Source of the DNA: a virus | DNA length: 64,000 nt | Direction: 5' to 3' (one strand) | IMG/VR virus record: IMGVR_UViG_3300020186_000013 | Coordinates: 62,001 to 126,000 of that record | Part shown: piece after piece, positions 24,957 through 33,399 of the stretch | Numbering within the stretch: the first letter of the stretch is position 1 | How the letters are laid out: the number at the start of each line of letters is the position of its first letter | The notes under the pieces: generated by a model | The model's input: the letters and a program-made list of their open reading frames with translations, nothing else | What the model was told of the DNA's origin: nothing | Database searches by the model: none | Made by a program: the position numbers and the translations under genes

Positions 24957-25913
24957 TCAACAGGTGATACAGGAACGGTCGCCCAGGCGACTGCCCAGGA
25001 CGATGGAATCGAACGTGCTGATTGCGGTGTCCAGGCGGTTCACGAATTCACCGACGCTCAGGGCCTCGGCCTGCAACCGTTCGAGGTCTCGGGTGATGGT
25101 CTCCAGCTCCGGGCATCCGCAGCACGGCTGGGAGCACGTGTCGACGAGCTGGATGCCGTTGGCGATCGGCCTCACTTCCAGGCAGCTGTTGCCGATGATC
25201 GTGAAGTCCCCGGCTGCCGTCGGACCGATGCCGTCGATCGACTTGATGGGCAGCGAGGTCTGATCTTCCCCGGTGCAGACGCACTCGTCAATGGTGCCCT
25301 CGCCGGAGATGGCGTTGATGCGGATCTTGGGGTCTTGGCCGGATACGAAGATGGGCACCAGTTGGATGTTCGTGCCCGCGACTAGCTCGATGTCGCCGTA
25401 TAGCGGGGGTGACAACTGGCCCCGGTTGCTAAGGACGATGGAGCTGACGCCGCGAATGATCGGGCGAATGGCATCAGGATCGAGACGACCTCCGTCCAGG
25501 TCGAACGTATGGAAGCCGGGGGGTTGGTCGTCGATGGCTTCGAGTCGGCCGATGACGATCTTGCCGACCGTGTCGTCGAATGGGGCGACGCCGCCAAGGG
25601 CGTAGACCTTGTTGCGGGTGTGAAGCGGACGGGCGATCAAAGCCGTTGCCACGGGGATCGGGGCCGACAAGTCGACTGGCTGGTAGCCGATCACGACCGA
25701 GTACCCGGTCGCATAGGCACCGATGTGGAGGACGAAGAACTGACCGGGGGCGACGTCAAGGCCGGCGTGGACAGCCAGATCCAGTTCGACGATGAAGTCG
25801 TCGGGAATAGCGAAGTCGCCGGTCGTGGAGACGCCGGTGGCGTCTTCCGCGATCGGGTAGTTTCTCTGGCTGTTGAGGTTCAGCCATTCCAGGTTCCACG
25901 CACCGAGTGGCAT
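24957..25913 (-). CDS. virion structural protein, N-terminal-motif family member 4 (318 aa)
   Basis: Opens WLNLNSQRNYPIAEDATG, then FAIPDDFIVELDLAV, the clearest form of the shared N-terminal motif (N-x-x-R-x-Y-P, D, P-D-D-F-I-V-x-L). The second half has a Cys-rich patch (CSQPCCGCPELE, near 265-275) and a helical C-terminus. Inferred baseplate or fiber component. Confidence 0.6.
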   Translation of the reverse strand: MPLGAWNLEWLNLNSQRNYPIAEDATGVSTTGDFAIPDDFIVELDLAVHAGLDVAPGQFFVLHIGAYATGYSVVIGYQPVDLSAPIPVATALIARPLHTRNKVYALGGVAPFDDTVGKIVIGRLEAIDDQPPGFHTFDLDGGRLDPDAIRPIIRGVSSIVLSNRGQLSPPLYGDIELVAGTNIQLVPIFVSGQDPKIRINAISGEGTIDECVCTGEDQTSLPIKSIDGIGPTAAGDFTIIGNSCLEVRPIANGIQLVDTCSQPCCGCPELETITRDLERLQAEALSVGEFVNRLDTAISTFDSIVLGSRLGDRSCITC

Positions 25914-25931
25914 CCGTGCCTCCTAGTCGAA

Positions 25932-27758
25932 TTACGCTCCGCTGACGGCACCAACCAGCTGCAACAACCCGATCTCACCGTTGTAGCCGTCGGGGGCGTT
26001 TCGGGTGATGCTGAAGAAGACGATGTCACCGGGGGCGATGGCAAACGGCAGTGACTCGGCCTCGTAGCACAGGTTGGCGGTGACCAAGGTCGTCTGGAAG
26101 TTGATCGTGATCGGGAACTCCGTGGCTAAGAGCGGCAAGGGCACCAAGGTAGCCAGAGGCGTCGAGGGTCGCGGCACGCGACGGGCCGTTACGGTCATCT
26201 GCGGTGTCGTGCCGATGTTACGACCGAGCACCCGGAACCGAAGGGACAGCATCGGGTTGGGGACGACCAGGTCGTAGGGCACGTGGATTTTGGCCCGGAG
26301 GCTGGTCTGCTCCGTGGCCCCGAACCCCAGGTACATGAGGTTCTGGTAATACTCCTCGGTCACACTGTCGAGCCTGACCAGCTGTGTATCCAGTTCCAGC
26401 GTGTTCTGGGGCGTCACTGCGACTGTGACGATGTCCTGATAGAGCGTCGCCGACAGGGGATTATTTGGGTCCACTGGTCGCGTAACCGGAGACGATAGCA
26501 CGACATTCGGAGAGCCTTTAAGCAGGCCCTCCACCACACGACCACGCCGGAACTGGTTTCCCGTTAGCTCCTTGAACGCCAGCGACCCGACGGCCGTATC
26601 GTTCTGAATGAGGAAGCTGAAGTCCAACATGAGTTCGAGGTCGCCGGCCGTGGCGGGCAACCCCGTCTGAAGACAGAGTACCTTGATGCGGGGGTCGATC
26701 GACCGCAGGCTGGTGACCGCCGTCGTGTCCGTGGCGAAGTTGATTCGGGTGAACCAAAGGTCCATCCGCATGTCCGGAGTGTACGGGCACTCGCCCAGGC
26801 TCTGCGACGACACGTTCGGGAAGGCCGTGTCGAGGGTCGCCGGCCACGGGCAATCGCCGTTGCAGTCCGTCAACCACCACAGGCCGTTGCGGTCAATGAT
26901 CGCCATGCCGCCGGCCCCGAGTGGTACGCCGCCGCCGAAGGGGAGGGGGGTGCCGCTCAAGATGACGTTGTCGCCCCGGTTCCATTCCAGGTAGGAGTTC
27001 TGAGCCGGCAGGGGAGGCCATGCGGCGTTGAGCTGTTGGTGAGCTTTGATGTTGTACCCGAACACGGCCCCTGGAGGGGCTAGTCCGTTGAAGACCGCGT
27101 GATTGGCGGGCAACCAGCCGACCAGATTCGGATCAGGGTTGGTGATGATGTGCCGCCCACCGGGGGCAGGTGGCATCGTATCGCCAGCCGGCTGGCAGTA
27201 CAGGCCGAAGTGGTAGTGGATGTGCCGGTCGAAGAAGTCGACCAGCGTCGGCGTTACGAACACCATGCCGTTGCCGTCGGACCGGAGTACCGGCACGGCG
27301 ACGGGCGGGCGGTTGACGTTCATCTTGCCCGGCGTGACGCCCGACAGGAAGTACACGCCCGCGACCACCGGGCCGTCGACGGCCAGGGTCAGGTCCAAGG
27401 GGGCGTAGCCGTAGAGCAGGAGGTCGGCGAGGGTGGTGTCGAACTTCTCGTAGATGACGCCCCACACGTTCGTGCTCGGGGACGTCCGGAGGACGCCGCT
27501 GGAGAGGTCCGTCTCCAGGGACGTGACCGCCCGCTCGAACCGCTGAGTCGCCGGGTTGTAGTAGACCGGCATGCCGGGGACGGCACCGGGCTCGACGGTG
27601 ACCTGGCGGGCGAAGATCGTCGACCCGATCGTGGCTGCTTTGATCAGGTCGTACAGGTAGCGTACGTTCTGGTTGAGCTGCACGAGCGGGTCATTAACAC
27701 TGCCCTCGATAACCGGGTCGCCCCGCTTGATGAGTTGCAGCTGGTCCTTGAAGGCCAT
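25932..27758 (-). CDS. large virion structural protein (608 aa)
   Basis: Start at ATG 27758 with an AGGGGGG site; longer readings run into the upstream gene. Opens MAFKDQLQLIKRGDPVIEGS with a helical N-terminus, then is almost all beta, with His-rich (DRHIHYHFGLY) and Pro/Gly-rich parts. No enzyme motif is seen. Context suggests a fiber, collar or baseplate-periphery protein. Confidence 0.6.
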   Translation of the reverse strand: MAFKDQLQLIKRGDPVIEGSVNDPLVQLNQNVRYLYDLIKAATIGSTIFARQVTVEPGAVPGMPVYYNPATQRFERAVTSLETDLSSGVLRTSPSTNVWGVIYEKFDTTLADLLLYGYAPLDLTLAVDGPVVAGVYFLSGVTPGKMNVNRPPVAVPVLRSDGNGMVFVTPTLVDFFDRHIHYHFGLYCQPAGDTMPPAPGGRHIITNPDPNLVGWLPANHAVFNGLAPPGAVFGYNIKAHQQLNAAWPPLPAQNSYLEWNRGDNVILSGTPLPFGGGVPLGAGGMAIIDRNGLWWLTDCNGDCPWPATLDTAFPNVSSQSLGECPYTPDMRMDLWFTRINFATDTTAVTSLRSIDPRIKVLCLQTGLPATAGDLELMLDFSFLIQNDTAVGSLAFKELTGNQFRRGRVVEGLLKGSPNVVLSSPVTRPVDPNNPLSATLYQDIVTVAVTPQNTLELDTQLVRLDSVTEEYYQNLMYLGFGATEQTSLRAKIHVPYDLVVPNPMLSLRFRVLGRNIGTTPQMTVTARRVPRPSTPLATLVPLPLLATEFPITINFQTTLVTANLCYEAESLPFAIAPGDIVFFSITRNAPDGYNGEIGLLQLVGAVSGA

Positions 27759-27774
27759 CCTTGACCCCCCTCTT

Positions 27775-28440
27775 TCACTGGAGTGTGAGTTCCCATTCAA
27801 GGCCGATCTGCCCGGTCGGCAGTTTGGGCTTCTGCTCCGGTACGTCAAAGTAGAACCGGCTAAGGACCAGGTCCTCGGTCGCATCGTCCGGGTTCGGGGT
27901 CGCAACCAGGGCCGCACCGATGACCGTCGAGTTGTACACGTCGCCGAACGGCTTGCTGTGGACGCCGACGGTGCCTTGCGTCTGGGCAAAGAAGGTGACC
28001 AGGTTGCCCTTCGGGTACAACACCGGGTCGGACGTGTCGACCGGGGCCGCGATGATCGGCACCCGCAGGTAGTCGTTGGCGGGGTTGGTGATGAGGGCGT
28101 TGTAGTACGTCACGCCCGAGGCCGGGTTGCGGTCGAACGTCGGGATAGGGGCCGGGTCGCCAGGCAGAGCGACGTTGGCGTACTCGATGTACATGGTGCC
28201 GATGCGGTACTCGCGACGGCCGGATGCCAGCAGCTGAGCACCGATCGCTGCCCACTCCCGTAGAACCAAGTTCGATTTCCAGTCGGTGATCGGCTCCCAG
28301 TTCTTGCGGATAGCACCGACGAAGGTGGTGACCATGGAGGTGGTGCTCTTGCCGATGGCCCGGCCACAGGGGATCACCATCATGGCGGGGACGTGGTGGG
28401 CCTTCACCCGGCCACGAGGCAGCGGCAGTGTCTCGGTCAT
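27775..28440 (-). CDS. conserved phage structural protein (221 aa)
   Basis: Opens MTETLPLPRGRVKAHHVP and contains IGTMYIEYANVALPGD, a pattern I associate with virion proteins of large phages. Beta-rich, no catalytic motif. Sits between two large structural genes with 12-16 nt gaps, consistent with co-translation for virion assembly. Confidence 0.6.
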   Translation of the reverse strand: MTETLPLPRGRVKAHHVPAMMVIPCGRAIGKSTTSMVTTFVGAIRKNWEPITDWKSNLVLREWAAIGAQLLASGRREYRIGTMYIEYANVALPGDPAPIPTFDRNPASGVTYYNALITNPANDYLRVPIIAAPVDTSDPVLYPKGNLVTFFAQTQGTVGVHSKPFGDVYNSTVIGAALVATPNPDDATEDLVLSRFYFDVPEQKPKLPTGQIGLEWELTLQ

Positions 28441-28452
28441 GGAATCCCTTCC

Positions 28453-30015
28453 TTACAGGCACTGCCCGCTGTGGTATCGTGCCCGCACGCTCTCACGGAT
28501 GAGGGTGTAGGGCAGCGACTCTTGGTACGCCGTGCCGGTGAATGTTTTGACGGACTCGGTGAACCCCGGTCGCAAGTCATCCCCTGGTGCGTCCAGTGTA
28601 ACCGGGTCGTCTTGAAAAACCAATTCCACCAGCACGACGCAGCACTGCCCAGGGGGCACGAGGCGGCGGGCCAAGGTCGCGACCGACATGCCCAACGCAC
28701 CGGGACCGAACGACGCGGTCCGCAGCTTAACGACAAACAGGTTGTCGCGGAAGAGGTTACTCGTCAGGAAGCCCAGCGGGTTGACGGTCGCGGGCAGGGC
28801 CATCGCGGTCGGCTGACTGGTCCGAGCGGACGCCGGCCGCTGGTCCAGGAGCATCGCCAACGTCTGCCCGGAGGCCACGCCGTTTCGGTGCACGTCGGCC
28901 CAGAAGGCTTCAGCGTCGGCCGGCACGCCACCCACCTCGAACGATACCTTGGTGTACCCGTCGACGTCCTCTTCGACGACCAGGGGTACTACTTTGTTCT
29001 CAAACACGAGGTCTTGGAAGTACCCGGACCCGAGCAGTCCCTCGCCGACCGCGAGTGCCCGCAGGTCGGGGGGCAGCTGGCCTCGGTTGAACTCGAACAC
29101 CGTCAAGGCGTCCGACAGGCTGTCGCCCTTGCGGATGGTGTCGCCCACGGCGGGAACGATCGTCGACCGGGGGTTGAATCGGTAAACGAACTTGTCGGTG
29201 ATGACGAGGGTTGTGTTCGGCTCGTAAACAATGTCCTCAACGACCTCGGTGCCGTGGGCCAAATCCACGCCCGCCACGGTCGCGAACAGGCGGTCGAGAG
29301 ACAACGACGAGCCGCCGTCGATCAGGCCATCAAAGACGGCGTTAATCAGTTCCCGGTAGCCCTCGGACGAGGACAGGTGGACGCCGAGGGCGTAACCGAA
29401 CTGCTCGTACACGGTATTGAGGTCGAGTTCGCCCCGGTAGATCCACAGCCCAGCCTGACGGTCAATGACTTTGTTGTCCTTGAGCAGCGTCCGGATCGGG
29501 GTCAGCGGGTCGGCGAACGGGTCGTCGCGGAACGTGAGACTTGTTTTCCCGTTGTTGGCATTTTTCTCAAGCAGGAAATCAACCCCGTTTAAGAAAGTCA
29601 GGCTGGGGTCGGTGATGCGGTTGGTGATCGCCGGCACATCGACCAGCTGCGGGTCCACGTTCCAACTGAACATCGACCCGGCGACAGGGATGCCGTATTC
29701 GAGGTCGCCCGGCTGGTAGGCGTGGGTGCCGATGTACCTCGCCAGATTGGCGTCCGATAGATTCCTCTGCGACTCCAGCAGCTCTAGAAAGTACCAGTTC
29801 TCCTTGCGGAATACGGGGACCGTGTACCGACTCACGGAGGCCAGTAGGTCGAGGGTGTTGAGGTAGAGTTGGGCGTCGAGCTGGCCGCGAGCGTAGAGGT
29901 AGCTTTGGACGGGGAACGACCCCTGGTAGACGTTCTCCCAGAACGTCCCGACCAGAGCGAGCAACGCCTCTGGCTTGTCCAGTTGGTTCGTCGGATAGGT
30001 GTAGGGCTGCGTCAT
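28453..30015 (-). CDS. virion structural protein (520 aa)
   Basis: Opens MTQPYTYPTNQLDKPEALLA. A helical N-terminal third is followed by a beta-rich body. No signal peptide or enzyme motif. One dispersed palindrome ends 2 nt before its ATG, so this gene has no obvious ribosome-binding site, which is odd. It follows a terminator, so it may start a transcript for the fiber genes. Confidence 0.6.
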   Translation of the reverse strand: MTQPYTYPTNQLDKPEALLALVGTFWENVYQGSFPVQSYLYARGQLDAQLYLNTLDLLASVSRYTVPVFRKENWYFLELLESQRNLSDANLARYIGTHAYQPGDLEYGIPVAGSMFSWNVDPQLVDVPAITNRITDPSLTFLNGVDFLLEKNANNGKTSLTFRDDPFADPLTPIRTLLKDNKVIDRQAGLWIYRGELDLNTVYEQFGYALGVHLSSSEGYRELINAVFDGLIDGGSSLSLDRLFATVAGVDLAHGTEVVEDIVYEPNTTLVITDKFVYRFNPRSTIVPAVGDTIRKGDSLSDALTVFEFNRGQLPPDLRALAVGEGLLGSGYFQDLVFENKVVPLVVEEDVDGYTKVSFEVGGVPADAEAFWADVHRNGVASGQTLAMLLDQRPASARTSQPTAMALPATVNPLGFLTSNLFRDNLFVVKLRTASFGPGALGMSVATLARRLVPPGQCCVVLVELVFQDDPVTLDAPGDDLRPGFTESVKTFTGTAYQESLPYTLIRESVRARYHSGQCL

Positions 30016-30017
30016 GG

Positions 30018-30035
30018 TTAGAAGCCAGTTTCTAA
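30018..30035. repeat. dispersed palindrome, copy 4
   Basis: TTAGAAGCCAGTTTCTAA, the most complete copy (its reverse complement is the consensus TTAGAAACTGGCTTCTAA). It lies between a terminator and an ATG, where an operator would be well placed. Confidence 0.6.
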
Positions 30036-30037
30036 CG

Positions 30038-30073
30038 AATGAGGGGTCAGCCCGTCAGAGCTGACCCCTCGTT
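30038..30073 (-). terminator. terminator hairpin
   Basis: A 14-bp stem with one wobble (AATGAGGGGTCAGC with GCTGACCCCTCGTT) and an 8-nt loop. The trailing T content is low (ATTCGTT), so termination may be partial. It follows the stop of the Val/Gln-repeat gene. Confidence 0.65.
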
Positions 30074-30100
30074 GCGGGCAGGGTACGCAAGGTCACCGAA

Positions 30101-30796
30101 TCAGTGGCACTGGGCGATGTACTGCCGTTGCGGTGCCGTCACGATGTACTGCGGGGCCTGCACGTATCTAACGTACTGCGGGGCCTGCACGACCTGCTGC
30201 ACCTGCGGCGGGCAAGGATCGACAACGGACAACGGAGTGGCGTCAGGGGCCTTCACCGGAGCCGGTGCGACCATTGGAGCCGGTGCTACCATTGGGGCTG
30301 GCTGGACAACTGGAGCCGCCTGCACGACCTGCACCGGTTGCACGTACTGGTACGCCGGCACCTGAATCACTTGCTGCGGAGCGTACTGAATGTTCTGAAC
30401 GGTGTTGTACGGCGTGTAGCTGTACGTGTTCAGCTGGTTCAGTTGCAGGCGTTGACCAACCAGGAGTTGCTGCTGCTGCACGTGCTGCACCTGCACGACC
30501 TGTTGGACGTGCTGCACCTGCACCTGCTGGATCTGCTGCACGTGCTGCACCCGCACCTGCTGCACGTGCACCGGGGCAACGAGCAGACGCTGCCGGGGGA
30601 CAATCACCCGCTGAGGAGCGACGATCACCCGCTGGGGGGCGACCACGATCCGCTGTGGAGCGATGAAGCCGCCGCCGACCTGCACGATATTGGTCCGACG
30701 GCCGAGGAGGCCACGGTTGTTGACGACAGTGACCTGGCCGAAGGCGTCGGTGACGAGGCAGAGAAGGGCCAGAGTGGCCAAAGCGAGAGTCCGCAT
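30101..30796 (-). CDS. exported Val/Gln-repeat protein (231 aa)
   Basis: Start at ATG 30796 behind a consensus AAGGAGGT. A signal peptide is clear (MRTLALATLALLCLVTDAFG, cleavage near residue 20). The body is low-complexity: VQQVQ/VQHVQQ repeats and VAPAP repeats. The pattern suggests an extended, surface or periplasmic protein. It directly follows two exported heme-c-type genes, so it may share their destination. No family recognised. Confidence 0.65.
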   Translation of the reverse strand: MRTLALATLALLCLVTDAFGQVTVVNNRGLLGRRTNIVQVGGGFIAPQRIVVAPQRVIVAPQRVIVPRQRLLVAPVHVQQVRVQHVQQIQQVQVQHVQQVVQVQHVQQQQLLVGQRLQLNQLNTYSYTPYNTVQNIQYAPQQVIQVPAYQYVQPVQVVQAAPVVQPAPMVAPAPMVAPAPVKAPDATPLSVVDPCPPQVQQVVQAPQYVRYVQAPQYIVTAPQRQYIAQCH

Positions 30797-30867
30797 AACT
30801 AACCTCCTTGTAACTGCGATTACCATCCAGACACACATGCCTGCCGGTAGGTTCCAGAGACCGTATT

Positions 30868-31566
30868 CTACGGCGAAACGGTCCACTTCAGCAAGGCCGG
30901 CAGGTATTCCTGTTTCAGGGCCTTGCTGCCGTCATTGACGGCCTCGGGCGGCATGACGCCGGTCGACGCCTGCCCGTAGATCATCCACTTCCGCTCTTTG
31001 CCGTGTTTGGCGAGGGCGTAGTTGCCGTTCTGTTCGTACAGGAGCCGCAGGTTGCCCTTGGTCCCCATGGAGCCGCCGTGGCACTTGTAGCACGTCCCCA
31101 CGAACGCGGCGATCACTTGGGGGTCGCCCTTGTCGTCGATACCAAGGTCAGTCCGGACTCCCGACTGGGTCACAGGCGGTTGGATCATAGGAGCGGGGGC
31201 CACGGCAGGGGGCGGCGTATATGTTGCCCCCGGAGCGACGGGCTGCCCCTGGGTGGCCAAATAGTTGCGAAGTTCTTCGCGGATCACGTCGCGGATCGCG
31301 GCCCGCTGCTGGTAGGCGTCGTGGACCGAGTAGTAGTGTGTCGCCCCGTACGCCTGAATTGGGACAGCGTAGCTGACAACGGGGACGGTCACGACCAGGG
31401 GAGCGACGACCACCTCTTGGGCGACGACCTTTTGGACCGGGGCAGTGTAGTAGTTGTACCCGCTCGACTGATACGTCGGCTGGTAGTACGTCTGGCAGCG
31501 GATTTGAGCCTTCGCCTCGGCCGCGACGAGCAGCAGTGCGACGGCCGCGATTGCGGTGCGGAACAT
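30868..31566 (-). CDS. exported monoheme c-type cytochrome-like protein
   Basis: 232 residues with a signal peptide (MFRTAIAAVALLLVAAEAKA). Heme c site CYKCH at 159-163 in the C-terminal ~80 residues and a candidate axial Met in GVMPPE (205). The N-terminal half is Tyr/Val/Pro-rich and lacks other Cys pairs. Cytochromes of this form carry electrons outside the cytoplasm; maturation would need the host Ccm or Ccs system. ATG with GGAAGGAGTCC. Surrounded by phage structural genes, which is unusual. Confidence 0.8.
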   Translation of the reverse strand: MFRTAIAAVALLLVAAEAKAQIRCQTYYQPTYQSSGYNYYTAPVQKVVAQEVVVAPLVVTVPVVSYAVPIQAYGATHYYSVHDAYQQRAAIRDVIREELRNYLATQGQPVAPGATYTPPPAVAPAPMIQPPVTQSGVRTDLGIDDKGDPQVIAAFVGTCYKCHGGSMGTKGNLRLLYEQNGNYALAKHGKERKWMIYGQASTGVMPPEAVNDGSKALKQEYLPALLKWTVSP

Positions 31567-31618
31567 GTGGACTCCTTCCCATATGTGCGTGCGGACACGC
31601 GGGTTGCATTATCCCTGG

Positions 31619-33388
31619 TCACGGGGCTACGGACAAGGGCGGTAGCCCTCGCAGCTCGCGGTCCGCCTGGACGGCCTTGCGGTACTCCATCAAAAGGAGG
31701 AACGCCTCCTGGTATCCGCCCCTCTCCCACGTCGTGCGGGGGATCGGCTTGCCGTCGAGGATCAATCGACCGATGCGGCCCTTGGTCGACAGCGATATAG
31801 CGTCGGCAAACTCTTGGGGATTGCTGCCGCACTCACGGGCGGCTTGCTCCAGGCTCAGTGGGGCGATGTACCACAGGCGGTGTTTCTTGAACTGCTCGGC
31901 GTTCTCGTCACCCGACAGCCCGTTGCACTCTTTGATGAAGTCCTTGTAGGCTTCCTGGTCGTTCCGCACCAGCCGCTGGATGTTCGATAGGTAGAAGGAC
32001 TGGATCTGTTGCTTGGTTTGAATGTTGGCGTTCAGCTTGACACCACTGCGAAGGATCGCACTTACCTCGTTCTTGGGGGTGATGATGCCCTCGACGTGGC
32101 ACGCCACGCAGCTCTTCCATGTTAGCACGATACCCTTCTCGCCCGATATCGTGTCGTGTACGACGCGAGGGTCGCCGAACTCCACACGCTGGTTCTCGCC
32201 GTTGGTGAGCAGGTAGTATTGGGCACCCTTCATGTCCTGGAAGATGATCTCGGCCGCATCGAACTTCGTCGGGGGTACGGGTAGGGTCTCCAGGAAGTCC
32301 TGGTCCCCGGCGGTGCGGAATACGTCGTACGTCTGCCACAGCACGCCCCCTGGCCCCTGAATGCGTCGCAGTACGCGGTTCTGGTACGACACGTAGCTCT
32401 CGCCCTGGTCGACGACAACACCGCGATCCGCGTACCGTTTACGAGCCTGCTTTTCGTCCACGCCCCAGAACTTGAAGAACTCGTCCGTCGTCTTCGGGAC
32501 TGTCCCGGCAATCTTCTGCTTGACGGTCTTCTTGGTCTTCTGAACGACCTTCCGGGTGGCGTACTCTTTCTCCATGTACTTGTGGCCCTTCGGAAACACG
32601 GTCCCCTTGAGATCGGGACCACCAGGCCAGATCTTCTCCACCATCCGCCCGGTTTCGTACGCCTCATCGGTCGAAGTCTCGACCTCAGTCTCGACCTCCT
32701 TCTCGGCCGTGCTGTACGAATACAGGAGCTGGTAGTAGAAGGCGTTGTCAGCTTGAGTCGCGGCCGACGCCAGGAATTGGGTGGTGTCGCCAACGTAGTA
32801 GACGAACCAGTCGGACCGGACGACGCCGTTGCCGATCATGCTTTTCGTGTATGCCAAACCTCGGCTGTCCGACGGGATCAAGGGCTCGCGGAAGTAAGGG
32901 TCCTCGGCCGAGATCTTCTCGAACACTTCGGGCGTCCAGCAGTACCACCGCAGGTCGATCCAGTAGAGGCGGTTGTCCGTATTCGGGACTACGCGGGGTC
33001 GCTCGACGACTGGCCCGGCCGAGGCCGAGTTGCAAGTGAAGAGGAGGGACGCAGTGGCTTCAGGGAGGCGATTACGCGGCACGCCCGACAGGTCGAAGAA
33101 TCGCAGGTAGGCGACCTCCTCCGTTGCCTTCTTCTCTGCTGTTCGCAGATCAGATCCACCGGCGAGGAAGTCGGCTGTGAAATACTTGTGCATGACCGAT
33201 ACGTGCTCGGCCACCCGTTCCACGACATACGCGGGACTCCACGCGGGCAATTCGGGGTTGAGCTTCAATCGGAGTTTTTCCCATCCCGCGTCCGGTGGTT
33301 CCAATACGTCCGACTGGCCTCCCGCCGGCAGGATTGCCAGCAGGAGGCCGAGCAGGACGGCCGGAATCAGTGCGACCCGTGGGGTCAT
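31619..33388 (-). CDS. exported protein with single heme-c motif (589 aa)
   Basis: Signal peptide (MTPRVALIPAVLLGLLLAIL) and one CVACH motif at 427-431, followed by VEGIITPKNEV. About 420 residues precede the motif, with a WYCW segment near 150 and a Lys/Glu-rich central part. The layout resembles secreted planctomycete-type cytochrome proteins but I cannot name the family. Whether heme is bound is not shown: an axial Met or His cannot be picked with certainty. Confidence 0.6.
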   Translation of the reverse strand: MTPRVALIPAVLLGLLLAILPAGGQSDVLEPPDAGWEKLRLKLNPELPAWSPAYVVERVAEHVSVMHKYFTADFLAGGSDLRTAEKKATEEVAYLRFFDLSGVPRNRLPEATASLLFTCNSASAGPVVERPRVVPNTDNRLYWIDLRWYCWTPEVFEKISAEDPYFREPLIPSDSRGLAYTKSMIGNGVVRSDWFVYYVGDTTQFLASAATQADNAFYYQLLYSYSTAEKEVETEVETSTDEAYETGRMVEKIWPGGPDLKGTVFPKGHKYMEKEYATRKVVQKTKKTVKQKIAGTVPKTTDEFFKFWGVDEKQARKRYADRGVVVDQGESYVSYQNRVLRRIQGPGGVLWQTYDVFRTAGDQDFLETLPVPPTKFDAAEIIFQDMKGAQYYLLTNGENQRVEFGDPRVVHDTISGEKGIVLTWKSCVACHVEGIITPKNEVSAILRSGVKLNANIQTKQQIQSFYLSNIQRLVRNDQEAYKDFIKECNGLSGDENAEQFKKHRLWYIAPLSLEQAARECGSNPQEFADAISLSTKGRIGRLILDGKPIPRTTWERGGYQEAFLLLMEYRKAVQADRELRGLPPLSVAP

Positions 33389-33399
33389 GGCTCACTCCG

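Noticed and set aside
30018-30035. Palindrome copies as phage attachment sites
   Set aside because: Eight copies, no integrase gene and copies inside essential genes make an att site unlikely.
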